Made by a program: the position numbers and the translations under genes
Shown here: positions 1 to 9,492 of the stretch, piece by piece
How the letters are laid out: every line of letters starts with the position of its first letter
Numbering within the stretch: position 1 is the first letter of the stretch
The notes under the pieces: model-generated
The model's input: the letters and a program-made list of their open reading frames with translations, nothing else
Told to the model about the DNA's origin: nothing
Databases searched by the model: none
Assembly (NCBI RefSeq): GCF_002811925.1
Contig: NZ_NPDS01000002.1
Location: 620,001-684,000 of the forward strand
Reading direction: 5' to 3'
DNA from: Leptospira barantonii
GTDB taxonomy: Bacteria; Spirochaetota; Leptospiria; Leptospirales; Leptospiraceae
Length of the DNA: 64,000 nt

Positions 1-540
1 AATTGGTCGAGATACAAGACCATGCTTCGGGAACGAAAGATTCCTCCTAAAACCGTTTTGATCCGAAGGGGCGAAGACAATAAATCCATCTTTATCGTTC
101 GAAAGGGATGTCTTCGAATTTGGTTCGACGACGACGGAAAGGACATCACCATCGCGTTCTTTTTTGAAAACCGGGTGATCGGTTCCCTTCACAGTTATAG
201 GGGAACCACGGCCTCAAGTCAGTTCTTATTGGAAAGTGTGGAACCCACCGAGTTGTATGAGATCAGCGGAGAGGACGCGGCCACATTGTATCGTGAAAAC
301 GACGAGTTCAAAGAATATCTTTTGGAATACACCCTGGAACGTTTCGATACCTATATGAGACTTTTCTTATCTAGGATTCGGGAGAGTCCCGAAAGAAGAT
401 ATTTGAATCTGATCAAGGAACAACCCGATATCATCAGCAGAGTTCCTCAGCACTATATCGCATCGTATCTGGGAATCACTCCCGTATCCTTGAGCAGAAT
501 CCGAAACCGGGTCTGGAAGGAACACAAGGGTAGAATTTAG
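1..540 (+). CDS. Crp/Fnr-family transcriptional regulator, N-terminus outside the window
   Basis: The frame is open from base 1, so the gene probably begins upstream of the window; the first in-frame ATG is at 22. The visible part holds a cyclic-nucleotide-binding-type beta-roll (GEDNKSIFIVRKGCLRIW) followed by a C-terminal winged helix (RRYLNLIKEQPDI..VPQHYIASYLGITPVSLSRIRNR), the usual Crp/Fnr order. No Fnr-type cysteine cluster is visible in the part present. It should bind DNA as a dimer, but the effector and targets cannot be read from sequence. Its stop overlaps by 4 bases the stop of the convergent histidine kinase gene. Confidence 0.85.
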   Translation, partial: NWSRYKTMLRERKIPPKTVLIRRGEDNKSIFIVRKGCLRIWFDDDGKDITIAFFFENRVIGSLHSYRGTTASSQFLLESVEPTELYEISGEDAATLYRENDEFKEYLLEYTLERFDTYMRLFLSRIRESPERRYLNLIKEQPDIISRVPQHYIASYLGITPVSLSRIRNRVWKEHKGRI

Positions 541-2144
541 ATCGGTTGCAGATCCTGAAGAATCTGACGGATCGTTTTGAAATCGTAAGGCTTTTGAATC
601 ACACGATACAAACCCAAGGGTTCCATGGCGTCCTTACACTGAGGGTCCATATAACCGCTCGCAAGGATCAAAGGAATCTCCGCATAAGTCGAACGAATTC
701 TTTTTAAGACCTCAAGACCGTTTCGTTTGGGAAGATTGAGATCGCAGATAACGATCTGGATTCGATCCTTGTGTTTTTCAAAAAGCTCCAGGGCGATCTC
801 GCCGTCTTCCGCCGCGATCACCTCGTATCCGATTCTTGTCAGATAATTGGTCAGAGGTTCCCGGATCATCTGTTCGTCTTCCACGAGAAGGATCGTTTTT
901 TGTGTGGGAGTTTTAACATTCAAATTTTGGAATGGAGTAGAAAACTCGGAACGGGCCGATCTTTCGAGAGGAATATACACGCTGAACTTGGAACCTCGGT
1001 TGGGTTCGCTTTCCACCCGAATCGCTCCTCCGTGGTTTTCTACGATTCCATAGACCAATGATAAACCGAGCCCGGTTCCTTTACCGAGCCCTTTGGTCGT
1101 AAAGAACGGATCGAAAATTTTTCCTTTAGTTTCCTCGTCCATACCGATCCCCGTATCGGAAATCTCTAAGAGCGCGTAACGTTGACTTTTGGATTTGTCC
1201 GATTGCATCGGAACCTGAGAAGGATCGACTTCCTTTAAGCGGATAAAAAGTTCGCCGCCGTTTGGCATCGCGTCCTTTGCGTTTAAGATCAAGTTGACAA
1301 AAATCTGATGGATCTGAGTGTAATCGGCTCTGATTTTGAGCGTTTCATCCTGAAGATCCGTAAGAATTCGAATCGATTTAGGAAACGTGGATCTCGCGAT
1401 GTTCACCGCTTCCAAAATCAGATCGTTGAAGGGAAGGGTTTGAAAAACGGATTCCGTTTTTCTCGCGAGAGTCAACAATTGTTTGACCAAGGTCGCTCCC
1501 CGTTCCGCGGTTTTTTGAATGATCTGAACCGATTGAAGAATTTTTTGAGAATCGTTCGGATTCAATTCTATGAGAGAAGCGAATCCCATGATGACCGTAA
1601 GAATATTATTAAAATCGTGTGCGACCCCGCCCGCAAGGGAACCGATGGATTCCATTCTCTGGGAATGTGCGAGTTGTTTTTCGAGTTCGTGTTGTTTGGT
1701 GACGTCTCTTGCCACGCCCACGATACGATCGAGTTTTCCTTCTCCGTTAAAAACTCGAAACGATTGGATGCGAATCCATTTAACCGTTCCGTCCGTATGA
1801 ACGATTCGAAAACGTTCGTTAAAATCTTCCGAACGGTGTTTCCAATTTTGATCGAGGACGTTGACGAGAAGATGAAGGTCTTCCGGATGAACCGCGTCGA
1901 GCCAAGAATCCGGATTCTCATAAAGACTTTGTAGAGAACGTTTCCAGATTCTTTCGTAAGCGGAGCTGACGTAAACGAGTCGGTTGGTTTTGACTTCCTT
2001 CATCCAGAAAACCTCGTCGATCGTTTCGGCGAGAAGTTTGAATCGTTCCAGAGTTTCCTTCAATTCTTCCTTAGAAAGTTCTTCCCTTGGAGATTCGGTC
2101 GAGGCTTCGTTTTCATCGCAGGGAGTATCCAAACAATCGTGCAT
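537..2144 (-). CDS. PAS-domain hybrid sensor histidine kinase with C-terminal receiver
   Basis: The 535-residue protein has a PAS domain (about 35-150, ending in the PAC-like GVARDVT), a HisKA dimerisation domain with phospho-acceptor His176 in GGVAHDFNN, and a HATPase_c domain with N box ([10 protein letters not shown]), G1 (DTGIGM), F (FDPFF) and G2 (GTGLGLSLV). A receiver domain follows from about residue 416, with phospho-acceptor Asp468 in ICDLNLP and a conserved KP pair near the end. No transmembrane segment is visible, so it is probably a soluble cytoplasmic sensor. Phosphate would pass from His176 to Asp468. The absence of an HPt domain or output regulator nearby means its partner is elsewhere. 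Confidence 0.93.
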   Translation of the reverse strand: MHDCLDTPCDENEASTESPREELSKEELKETLERFKLLAETIDEVFWMKEVKTNRLVYVSSAYERIWKRSLQSLYENPDSWLDAVHPEDLHLLVNVLDQNWKHRSEDFNERFRIVHTDGTVKWIRIQSFRVFNGEGKLDRIVGVARDVTKQHELEKQLAHSQRMESIGSLAGGVAHDFNNILTVIMGFASLIELNPNDSQKILQSVQIIQKTAERGATLVKQLLTLARKTESVFQTLPFNDLILEAVNIARSTFPKSIRILTDLQDETLKIRADYTQIHQIFVNLILNAKDAMPNGGELFIRLKEVDPSQVPMQSDKSKSQRYALLEISDTGIGMDEETKGKIFDPFFTTKGLGKGTGLGLSLVYGIVENHGGAIRVESEPNRGSKFSVYIPLERSARSEFSTPFQNLNVKTPTQKTILLVEDEQMIREPLTNYLTRIGYEVIAAEDGEIALELFEKHKDRIQIVICDLNLPKRNGLEVLKRIRSTYAEIPLILASGYMDPQCKDAMEPLGLYRVIQKPYDFKTIRQILQDLQPI

Positions 2145-2324
2145 CTTCTTTACCTTACCTTTCGGCTGAGAATCCGTTTATCTGTAAACTAGGACGGATT
2201 GCGAAGATTCCCCGTTATTAACCTTTGTTAATTCGTTCCAAAATAAGTGAGAATTAAGTCCCGCGTGTTATCAAGGACGCTCGGGAGTTTTACAAAAAAC
2301 TAATAAATAAAAAGAGGATTTCAG

Positions 2325-4154
2325 ATGAAGAGAAATATCACCGGGAGTCTAAGCGCTTTGGTGTTGGCGTGTATTCTATCGACGACGTTCGTTTTCTGCA
2401 ATGGGAAGAATGGAAACGATTCTTCTCAAGAGTTCGCGTCGCTTTCCACGTTGTTGTCGATCGGAAACGTTTCGAACGTTTTTAATTCGGGAAAGGGTCC
2501 GAACGCGGGAACGGACAATTCGAGAACCTACTTTCATACGGAAAGTTATCCGCCTCATTGGCTTCAGTGGACGACCGACGGATCACCCGCGATCCAAAGC
2601 GGAAGTTCTTTCTTAACGCAGGGTTTGCGATGCGACGGACGTTATTGCGACAACGTAAATTTATTAAACGTAGAATCCGGTTTTACGCAAACGAACAGTT
2701 GGTGGACGGATTCTTTTTCGGAAGAAAGTCCGAACGAAAGAATCTGCGCGAACAACGGTTTTGTCACGGGCATTCAGTGTTCGGGAAGTTATTGCGACAA
2801 CATATCGCTTCGATGTTCTCAACTCAACAACGGTGGAACCAGAACGAATTGTTATTGGACTTCTCCCATCTCCGAAGAAAGCGGAGGAAAATTCGTAGCT
2901 CCGGAATCCATGTATATTTCGGGTGCGAGATGTAGCGGACGTTATTGCGACAACAAAGAATTGTATCTTTGTCAAGCCGACGCGGGCGGACCGACGTTTG
3001 ATACGGATTCTTTGGCGCATCAGTTCGCTCCACGTTTGAGATTCGATCAGGAATTCGGAACGGGTTCGGGAGATCAGAGCAAATGTTTTCCGAGCGACGC
3101 CGGAACTTACTATCAACAAAGACAACTCGGAGTCGATCCGATCGCGCTCTGTAATAAGAATTATTCTACGATTCAGAACAATCAGATTCCCATCTACTAT
3201 ATGGCGAGCCAAGTGGGAACGAATTCCGTTCTCATACGTTATTGGTTTTTTTATTCGTGGCAGAGCACTTGTTTCTTAAGCGCGGGTTCCCATTCCGCGG
3301 ATTGGGAATCGGTTGCGGTTCTTGTTGTGGGCGGTCAGTTGAAACGAGTCGCGTTCTATCAACACGGAGGTTGGTATGTGAAAGAACTCGGAAGTTTTGA
3401 AACAACCGGCAATCATCCGATCGCTTATGTGGGTAAGAACGCTCACGGAAGTTTTCATGATTCCGGCGGATCGGGCGGTTGTTTGTATTTCGAGGATTTT
3501 AGAAATACCGGAAGCAACGACTATCATATGGATACTTGGAACAATCTTACTCTTTTACAAAGAGGAAGTTCTTTTCCCGATTGGATGAACTGCACCGGCT
3601 CTTCTTGTTTCGACGGGATCGGACATCCGATCGAACAAACGGGAAGTTTGCCTTCTATGGGAGGTTGTGGAAAGGACGGTTGTTCCAAATCTTCTTTAGG
3701 GGAGAATATGCCCTTTCTGAACGATCCGATCGGTTCCGATTTTTCCGCGATCGCCGCAAAACACAGCGGAAGAGTTCTCGACGTTCCCGGTGCGAGCACG
3801 GCGGATAACGTGAACTTGGATCAATATACGAACTGGGGAGTGGACAACGAGAAGTGGATGTTCGAATCTACGGGCGACGGATATTATAAAATTTCGGCGA
3901 AACACAGCGGAAAGTGTATGGATGTAAAAGGAGCTTCTACTTCTTCGGGAACAAACGTTGTGCAGTATTCTTGCGGAAGCGGTTCCAATCAAAGATTTCA
4001 ACTGCTTCCTTATGGAGACGGCTACTTCTCGATACAAGCCAAACACAGTTCTCAGTGTTTGGACATCGCCGGAGGAGCGTTGGGTGACGGAGGTCTTTTG
4101 ATCCAGTGGCCTTGCGCTTGGACCGATAACGAGAAGTTTCGGTTTTCAAGATAA
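2325..4154 (+). CDS. Lipoprotein with cysteine repeats, Vps62-like domain and ricin B-type lectin domain
   Basis: The 609-residue protein begins with a lipoprotein signal (lipobox FVFC, Cys25) after an AGAGGA ribosome-binding site. Three cysteine repeats follow (CDGRYCDN at 103, CSGSYCDN at 152, CSGRYCDN at 203), about 50 residues apart and each near a W-rich EES segment. Residues about 231-470 resemble the Vps62/DUF946 fold, with SHSADWESVAVLV and a downstream HGGWY. Residues about 483-609 are three ricin-type beta-trefoil units (AAKHSGRVLDVPG, SAKHSGKCMDVKG, QAKHSSQCLDIAG). It is probably surface-exposed or secreted and carbohydrate-binding; an enzymatic or toxic role is only inference. A bidirectional terminator lies downstream. 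Confidence 0.8.
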   Translation: MKRNITGSLSALVLACILSTTFVFCNGKNGNDSSQEFASLSTLLSIGNVSNVFNSGKGPNAGTDNSRTYFHTESYPPHWLQWTTDGSPAIQSGSSFLTQGLRCDGRYCDNVNLLNVESGFTQTNSWWTDSFSEESPNERICANNGFVTGIQCSGSYCDNISLRCSQLNNGGTRTNCYWTSPISEESGGKFVAPESMYISGARCSGRYCDNKELYLCQADAGGPTFDTDSLAHQFAPRLRFDQEFGTGSGDQSKCFPSDAGTYYQQRQLGVDPIALCNKNYSTIQNNQIPIYYMASQVGTNSVLIRYWFFYSWQSTCFLSAGSHSADWESVAVLVVGGQLKRVAFYQHGGWYVKELGSFETTGNHPIAYVGKNAHGSFHDSGGSGGCLYFEDFRNTGSNDYHMDTWNNLTLLQRGSSFPDWMNCTGSSCFDGIGHPIEQTGSLPSMGGCGKDGCSKSSLGENMPFLNDPIGSDFSAIAAKHSGRVLDVPGASTADNVNLDQYTNWGVDNEKWMFESTGDGYYKISAKHSGKCMDVKGASTSSGTNVVQYSCGSGSNQRFQLLPYGDGYFSIQAKHSSQCLDIAGGALGDGGLLIQWPCAWTDNEKFRFSR

Positions 4155-4237
4155 GATAAAATAAAGATAAGAATGGATCGGTCGGTCGATCCATCGAATC
4201 AGGAAAGGATAGATCGAGTTGGATCAAAATGAAATGA

Positions 4238-4275
4238 AAAAGCCCGGGCTTTCTTTTACAAAAGCTCGGGCCTTC
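4238..4275. terminator. Bidirectional intrinsic terminator between convergent genes
   Basis: Two nearly complementary arms (AAGCCCGGGCTTT and AAAGCTCGGGCCTT) flank a short A/T loop, with A-rich sequence before and T-rich sequence after. It sits between the lectin-domain lipoprotein gene and the convergent MFS gene, so it can serve both. Confidence 0.75.
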
Positions 4276-4321
4276 CATTCTTAGAGAAATTTAAAACGAA
4301 CAAAACTCGAAAACGAAAAAC

Positions 4322-5596
4322 TCAGTTTTCGATCAATACTTCCTGAGGCGCAGTAGTTACGTCCGTGTTCGGTTTTATTGCGGAAGAATTCTTACTCAGA
4401 ACTTGAATGTGAACTCGATACATCATCACGATCGTAGCGATGATCGCAATCGCAACCACGTATCCTAAATTCTCATAACCCAATAAACGTCCTGTGGTCG
4501 TTTGAACCACGACCAAACCGGCGCAATACGCCGCGATTCCACCGGAGATTTGTTGAAGAGAGGAGCTGATCGCCATATAAGCTCCTCTGTCCGGAAGATC
4601 GGGAAGCGCAGAGGTCAACGCGTTAGCCGAAATCATTCTACCCGTAATCGGAATAAAAAGACTACAGTTGATGAGGATCACGAGCCAGAGCGGTGATTTT
4701 TCCATTCTCGTATAATAAAGAATGATCGCGATCGCGACAACGGAAGCGGTCGCAAACACGTTGTATTTCCCCGCGGAATCCGCGAGTTTTCCAAGAACCG
4801 GACCGGCTCCGATGCTCACGATACCGGTAATCATATAGATCAACGGAAGGTCTTCCAGGGTGAGTCCGAGGTTATGAACCGTAAACGCGCTTCCGAAAGG
4901 CATCAGCATAAAACCGCCCGTCGCCAAAAGCATCGTTGCTAAAAATCCGGGAAGATAATTCGGATTGGTCGCGGTTTTAACAAGATGTTTGATCGCGTTC
5001 TTTTGTCCCGCGGTTTTTAAATGTGCGGTGATCGGTCTGACTCTGACGAAGGCCACGATTCCGACTAACGCGCTTATGCCCGCGATCAACCAAAAAGGAG
5101 CCTGCCATCCCCAACGATTGGAGATGAATACGCTCAGAGGAAGACCGAATACCTGACTGGCCGCGAACGCGGTCATCACGAATCCCATAACTCTTCCTCT
5201 GACTTCCAAAGCGAAAAGATCCGCGATGATCGCGAAACTTACGGAAGCGATCACACCGCCGAACAGTCCGGTTACGATCCTTGCGGCGAGAAGATATTTG
5301 TACGTAGTGGCCAATCCGCAGAACGCGGTTCCGAGTACGAAACCGCCGTAAAAGAATAGTAGAATATTCTTTCGATCGAATTTATCCGCAAAACCAGCGG
5401 CTAAAATTCCGGAAGCGCCCGCGCTGAATGCGTAAGCAGAGACGACCAAACCGAAGTCCAAGGTGCTTATCTTCAGATTCTCCATAACTTGAACTCCCAA
5501 GGGAGAAAGAATCATAAAGTCGAGCACGACCGTAAACTGTATAAACGCAAGAAGGGCGATGATAAATTTCTGATAGTTGCTGAATGTGGGTTTCAT
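4322..5596 (-). CDS. MFS transporter under predicted SoxR control
   Basis: The 424-residue protein has about twelve hydrophobic segments and the MFS signature after TM2 (GFADKFDRKNIL). It resembles AraJ/drug-efflux type MFS proteins, so export of a redox-active or toxic small molecule is likely; the substrate is not readable. The ATG overlaps the TGA of a 43-codon upstream ORF (ATGA), which suggests translational coupling. The gene is divergent from soxR, and its promoter carries a SoxR-type palindrome, so induction by redox-cycling compounds is expected from family knowledge. Confidence 0.88.
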   Translation of the reverse strand: MKPTFSNYQKFIIALLAFIQFTVVLDFMILSPLGVQVMENLKISTLDFGLVVSAYAFSAGASGILAAGFADKFDRKNILLFFYGGFVLGTAFCGLATTYKYLLAARIVTGLFGGVIASVSFAIIADLFALEVRGRVMGFVMTAFAASQVFGLPLSVFISNRWGWQAPFWLIAGISALVGIVAFVRVRPITAHLKTAGQKNAIKHLVKTATNPNYLPGFLATMLLATGGFMLMPFGSAFTVHNLGLTLEDLPLIYMITGIVSIGAGPVLGKLADSAGKYNVFATASVVAIAIILYYTRMEKSPLWLVILINCSLFIPITGRMISANALTSALPDLPDRGAYMAISSSLQQISGGIAAYCAGLVVVQTTTGRLLGYENLGYVVAIAIIATIVMMYRVHIQVLSKNSSAIKPNTDVTTAPQEVLIEN

Positions 5597-5724
5597 AACG
5601 TGTTCCCGTGTAAATTCGTATTAAAAAACCGGCGAGTTGTTCTTTCTTTATGATCCCCGTCGGTTTTTCCGGTCGGAATGTTCCTTCCGTCTTCCATATT
5701 TGAATCTTCGTTTTCTAATGTCAT
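5593..5724 (-). CDS. Putative 43-residue leader ORF coupled to the MFS gene
   Basis: This small ORF starts with ATG at 5724 after a good ribosome-binding site (AGAGGA, 8 bases upstream). It ends in a TGA that overlaps the MFS start codon as ATGA. It begins about 30 bases downstream of the predicted start point of the SoxR-type promoter, so it would be the first ORF of the transcript. The product is hydrophilic, begins MTLENEDSNMEDG and ends NTNLHGNTL, and has no family I recognise. It could be a small protein or simply a coupling leader. Confidence 0.5.
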   Translation of the reverse strand: MTLENEDSNMEDGRNIPTGKTDGDHKERTTRRFFNTNLHGNTL

Positions 5725-5760
5725 GCGTCTTTTCCTCTAAGTCAAAACTTGGATAAGAAC

Positions 5761-5791
5761 AATATACAAGTTCAAGTGCACTTGAAGTAAA
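5761..5791 (-). promoter_or_regulatory. MerR-type promoter with SoxR-like operator for the MFS gene
   Basis: On the minus strand a -35 element TTTACT (5786-5791) and a -10 element TATATT (5761-5766) are separated by exactly 19 bases. The spacer holds nearly all of the 16-bp palindrome TTCAAGTGCACTTGAA (5771-5786), whose outermost base overlaps the -35. An overlong 19-bp spacer that the regulator corrects by distorting DNA is the hallmark of MerR/SoxR-activated promoters. The half-site TCAAGT..ACTTGA matches the core of the enterobacterial SoxR box as I remember it. Confidence 0.8.
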
Positions 5792-5926
5792 TAGCCCGGC
5801 TCGATTTTTTTCGTTAAAATCGAAAAAAAGTTGAGGAATCAAAAAGTAAAAAGAACTTCAAGTTTGATTAAACTTTAAATTGAATTTTCAAAAATTACAA
5901 AAAGATAAAATATCTCGGGGAGGGTT

Positions 5927-6382
5927 ATGGATAAGGAAGAACTTTTGACGATCGGCCAGGTTTCCAAAAGGAGCGGAGTCGCTTCCTCGGCTTTGCGATT
6001 TTACGAGGAAAGGGGATTGATCTTTTCTCAAAGATCGGGATCGGGTCATCGTTTGTATCCGCGCTACGTTTTACGAAGGATCGCCTTTATCGTGTTCGCC
6101 CAAAAGGTGGGATTGTCTCTGGAAGAAATCGCGGTCGAAGTCGCGAAACTTCCCGAGGATTACACTCCGAACGGACAAGACTGGTCGAAACTTTCCCGCA
6201 CTTGGAGTAGCAGGATCGACGAAAGAATCGCGGAACTTGAAAGACTGAAAAACGGTTTGTCCGTTTGTATCGGATGTGGTTGTCTTTCCCTTGCCCGTTG
6301 TAAACTCGCAAACCCGGGAGATCGTTTGGGCCGATACGGTTCCGGACCTTTGCGTTGGATGGGGAACCAAGGAAAAAAATAG
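5927..6382 (+). CDS. soxR: SoxR, redox-sensing MerR-family activator
   Basis: The 151-residue protein has an N-terminal MerR winged helix (LTIGQVSKRSGVASSALRFYEERGLI), a dimerisation helix, and a C-terminal cluster CIGCGCLSLARC. That cluster is exactly the CX2CXCX5C motif that holds the [2Fe-2S] centre of SoxR. It is followed by the typical NPGDRLGRYGSGPLRW tail. Oxidation of the cluster by redox-active compounds switches on target promoters. The start is set by a strong GGAGGG ribosome-binding site. The likely target is the divergent MFS gene. No soxS is visible, as in most non-enteric bacteria. Confidence 0.95.
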   Translation: MDKEELLTIGQVSKRSGVASSALRFYEERGLIFSQRSGSGHRLYPRYVLRRIAFIVFAQKVGLSLEEIAVEVAKLPEDYTPNGQDWSKLSRTWSSRIDERIAELERLKNGLSVCIGCGCLSLARCKLANPGDRLGRYGSGPLRWMGNQGKK

Positions 6383-6512
6383 AATCACTCGTTTGTGTAG
6401 TTCCCCTCGTTCGAATCCGAAACGTCGTATTAAACATTCCATCGGAAACAAAATATTCTTGTCTTTGTCATTCCTTTGAATCAATGATCCCTTTGAGTCC
6501 TCGCTCAAAGAT

Positions 6513-8303
6513 TTGAAATCTGTGTTATTCAGAAATTTATTTACAAAGATTCACGGCCTCGTTGGATTTCGCATTAATTTACGTCGTCGTTTCGTGCGGG
6601 CTTTAAACCGCATTCTTACCGTTTGTTTTGTTTGTTTTCTTTTCACTCGGTGTGTAAAACCAGTCTACAACCCCGAGATCGCTTTTTCCAAGGCTTGGTG
6701 GGAAACTGAAATTCTCGAGTGTATCATATCCGGAAGATGTTTGGACAGCACGCCACCCTTACTTACGGTCACCAATCTCCCGTCCGCTCACGTAGGAATT
6801 TTAGAATCCGGTTTTATCGTTGGAACCGCGAGCGACGATTTCTTATTAGCACAGGTGCTCGTGAGTTTGGACGGAGGTGTTTATCAACCCGCACAAGGAG
6901 CGCAGGCTTGGCGTTTTCTCGTTCCTTCTTCTTGGAAGTCGGGAAGTCTGCATACGGTCAGCGTAAAGAGCGTGGACTTTTCGGGAAATTCTTCCTCGAT
7001 TCTCAACTTCTCGATTCGCAAAGGGAAGAATAAGGATATCAACGGGGACGGAATTGCAGACGTTGCGATCACTTCTTCTTTTTTCAGCACGACTAAGAAC
7101 GGCGAAATTTCGGTCTTCTACGGAATCGGACGTGGAGGTTACAATCCTACCAATCGAACCATGGCGCAGACGACGATTACGGGAAGCGCTTCCAGTTCGT
7201 TCGGTTACGTTCTTTCTTTGGGAGATGTGAATGCGGACGGTTATTCCGACTTGGTCGCGGGAGCTTCGTACGAGTACGGAGGAAACGTAGGAAAGGTCCA
7301 TGTGTTTTACAGTAAGGGACAAAATGGAATCGTCGCCGCGACGGATACGAGCGCGGATGTGATTCTTACCAACGCCGCGGCGGATCAGCTCGGATACGCG
7401 TTATCTTTGGGGGACGTGAACGGAGACGGAATTACGGATATCGCCGCAAGCGGTTATATCGGATCGGGAACCGTACGAATTTATGCGGGAAGCGCTTCCG
7501 GCGTAAACACAACTCCGATCACTTCCATCACCGGTCCCGGAAGTAACTTCGGGTCCGCTCTTGAATTGGGAGATTTGAACGGAGACGGTTTCTGCGATCT
7601 GATCGTGGACGCGAACACATACAGCGGAGGCGCGGGAAGAATTTATATCTTTCACAGCACCGGTCCCGCGGGAATCACCACGACGAACACCGCGTCCGGT
7701 GTCGCATTAACACTTACGGGAGAAGCCGCGAGCAATAACTTCGGAATGAGTCTGCAATCGAACGACATCAATCGCGACGGTTTCGAAGATCTTGCCGTGG
7801 GCGCTCCGGGATATTTGGGGAATCAGGGCGCGGCCTATGTTTTTTACGGATCGCCGACCGGAATCACCGCCGCAACTCCTACGAGCGCGACTCCGAAACT
7901 GACCGGGAGTACCACGGAAAACTTCGGCGGCTTTTTAGCGTTAGGCGACGTCAACGGAGACGGTTATCTGGATTTTCTTTCGAGTTCCTTGTCGTTTGCC
8001 GGGAGTATGGGAAAAGCATCCGTCTATCATTTTTCGGGAGCCGTAATTTCCGGAACGCCGAGTACGGTGATTTTAGGAGAGGTCGCGGGAGACGTGTATG
8101 GAATCGCGGGTTTTTCCGATCTGAACGGAGACGGTTTTGCCGATTTGATCTCCGCCGCTCAATCCAATACCGCGGGTGCGGGAAAAGGTTATATTCATTT
8201 GAGTCCCGGTGGAACCGGGATCACGGCTTCCACACCGACTGCGGGCAACTTCATCATCACTTCTTCCGGGAACGCCGCATTCGGTTCGATGCTTGCTCGA
8301 TAA
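6513..8303 (+). CDS. FG-GAP/VCBS repeat lipoprotein, probable seven-bladed beta-propeller
   Basis: The product is up to 596 residues from a TTG at 6513; the true start may be slightly further in, because the signal (RILTVCFVCFLFTRC) lies about 35 residues from this start. After the lipobox FTRC come seven calcium-binding FG-GAP-like units of the form D-N-DG-D (for example DINGDGIADVA, GDVNADGYSDLV, GDLNGDGFCDLI, SDLNGDGFADLI). Seven units match an integrin-alpha-type propeller. It is probably an outer-membrane or surface lipoprotein; adhesion is suggested by family only. Confidence 0.85.
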   Translation: MKSVLFRNLFTKIHGLVGFRINLRRRFVRALNRILTVCFVCFLFTRCVKPVYNPEIAFSKAWWETEILECIISGRCLDSTPPLLTVTNLPSAHVGILESGFIVGTASDDFLLAQVLVSLDGGVYQPAQGAQAWRFLVPSSWKSGSLHTVSVKSVDFSGNSSSILNFSIRKGKNKDINGDGIADVAITSSFFSTTKNGEISVFYGIGRGGYNPTNRTMAQTTITGSASSSFGYVLSLGDVNADGYSDLVAGASYEYGGNVGKVHVFYSKGQNGIVAATDTSADVILTNAAADQLGYALSLGDVNGDGITDIAASGYIGSGTVRIYAGSASGVNTTPITSITGPGSNFGSALELGDLNGDGFCDLIVDANTYSGGAGRIYIFHSTGPAGITTTNTASGVALTLTGEAASNNFGMSLQSNDINRDGFEDLAVGAPGYLGNQGAAYVFYGSPTGITAATPTSATPKLTGSTTENFGGFLALGDVNGDGYLDFLSSSLSFAGSMGKASVYHFSGAVISGTPSTVILGEVAGDVYGIAGFSDLNGDGFADLISAAQSNTAGAGKGYIHLSPGGTGITASTPTAGNFIITSSGNAAFGSMLAR

Positions 8304-8370
8304 CCGCTAACGTTAAATTGTTAACTCTAAACTTAAGCTGTGGAATCCGTTATGTAGAATTCTCTTCGTA

Positions 8371-9492
8371 TTAAAGAAGAATATCTTGCAGACTTCTTCG
8401 AGGAGAATATGGCATAGAATTCGAATAACCAAAACGCGCCACGAGTTGCGGAACATTCTTTCCAACGTTCAGATGGGTCTGCAGTTGTGTGCGAATCGAA
8501 GGCACTTCGATCGGTTGATTGAAAAAGGCGCACTTGATATTTTTAGAAGTGGCGGCTAAGGCCCATCGTTCAAAGGATCTTCCCGTTTCGATCCAATCGT
8601 TTCGATCGTCTTTCTCCGAAACGAAGACGACAAATCCGGAAGAACTGCGTGCGAGTTTCGCGTCGGCTTCCGCTTGTGTAGGTCCGGAAAGCACAAGGGA
8701 GAATAGAATGTTTCCCACCCAAGTTGGAATCGAAGGTCCGCCGTTGCACAAAGTCAAAAGCCCGTCTCCTTTTCGAAGTGCCTCGTTTTCGTTAAAACGC
8801 ATCCACTGTTTGAGCTCGACCACATAACCTTCCTCCGCGATTTGAAGTTGATCTCCTTCGCGAATCCATTCCACCAAAGGTTTCATACGATTTTGATCCG
8901 TAAAAAGAACGGTTTTCACTTTTGCATGTTTCGAATCCGACTCCAATCGTTTCCAATCTTCGGACGGAACCGCTTTGCCGTCGTATTCGTTTCGGGTGGA
9001 TTGTCTTTTGGGAATCGCAAGAAACAAAGGATCGTTTGAGATCGGCTTCGATTTTGAAAGTTTAATTCGAATACATTCCTTGGGTTCGTCTTTGGGAAAG
9101 GATTCGATTTGGGATTCGAATCCCAAAGCCTTTGTCGCAACGACCAAATTTTCGAGAGCGCATCCGACGCTTATGTACAGTTCCCGATCTTCCGGATCTA
9201 CGAACGGAAGTCTTCTGGAAAGATCCGGATAAATACGAATCGTGTTTTCCTCCATGGAGAATTTCCACGGCTGAGAATTATGACTCGAAGGAGCAAGGAT
9301 GGCATAACGTATGAGTTCCAATTTCGGGTCCGTCCAAACGTTCGAAGCCTGAGGTCTCCGGATGCGAGAAGATTCTTCCCCGTAATCGAGACCGGAACAA
9401 TCATACGCGGAACCGAGCGCGGCGCTCGCGCCTAAAAGGGTCAATGCCTTAAGGAATTCCTTTCGGGTTTTGAGATTCTGCATTCTTTTCAT
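8371..9492 (-). CDS. Nitroreductase-like (Acg-family) FMN-binding protein, exported
   Basis: The 373-residue protein starts with a Tat-like signal (TRKEFLKALTLLGASAALGSA) typical of exported flavoproteins. The mature part has the nitroreductase-like APSSHNSQPWKF motif near residue 70 and a second partial flavin-binding half (QSTRNEYDG). This matches the double-domain Acg-type FMN-binding family. The substrate is unknown. It stands alone, with a 450-base intergenic region upstream. Confidence 0.75.
   Translation of the reverse strand: MKRMQNLKTRKEFLKALTLLGASAALGSAYDCSGLDYGEESSRIRRPQASNVWTDPKLELIRYAILAPSSHNSQPWKFSMEENTIRIYPDLSRRLPFVDPEDRELYISVGCALENLVVATKALGFESQIESFPKDEPKECIRIKLSKSKPISNDPLFLAIPKRQSTRNEYDGKAVPSEDWKRLESDSKHAKVKTVLFTDQNRMKPLVEWIREGDQLQIAEEGYVVELKQWMRFNENEALRKGDGLLTLCNGGPSIPTWVGNILFSLVLSGPTQAEADAKLARSSSGFVVFVSEKDDRNDWIETGRSFERWALAATSKNIKCAFFNQPIEVPSIRTQLQTHLNVGKNVPQLVARFGYSNSMPYSPRRSLQDILL

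Noticed and set aside
1308..1934. Long plus-strand ORF inside the histidine kinase gene
   Set aside because: It is antisense to conserved PAS and HisKA domains, and its product shows no domain; it is a composition shadow. Other long frames opposite real genes were dropped for the same reason.
5648..5842. A 64-codon minus-strand ORF between soxR and the MFS gene
   Set aside because: It would start upstream of the predicted promoter, has no ribosome-binding site and competes with the better-supported 43-codon leader ORF.
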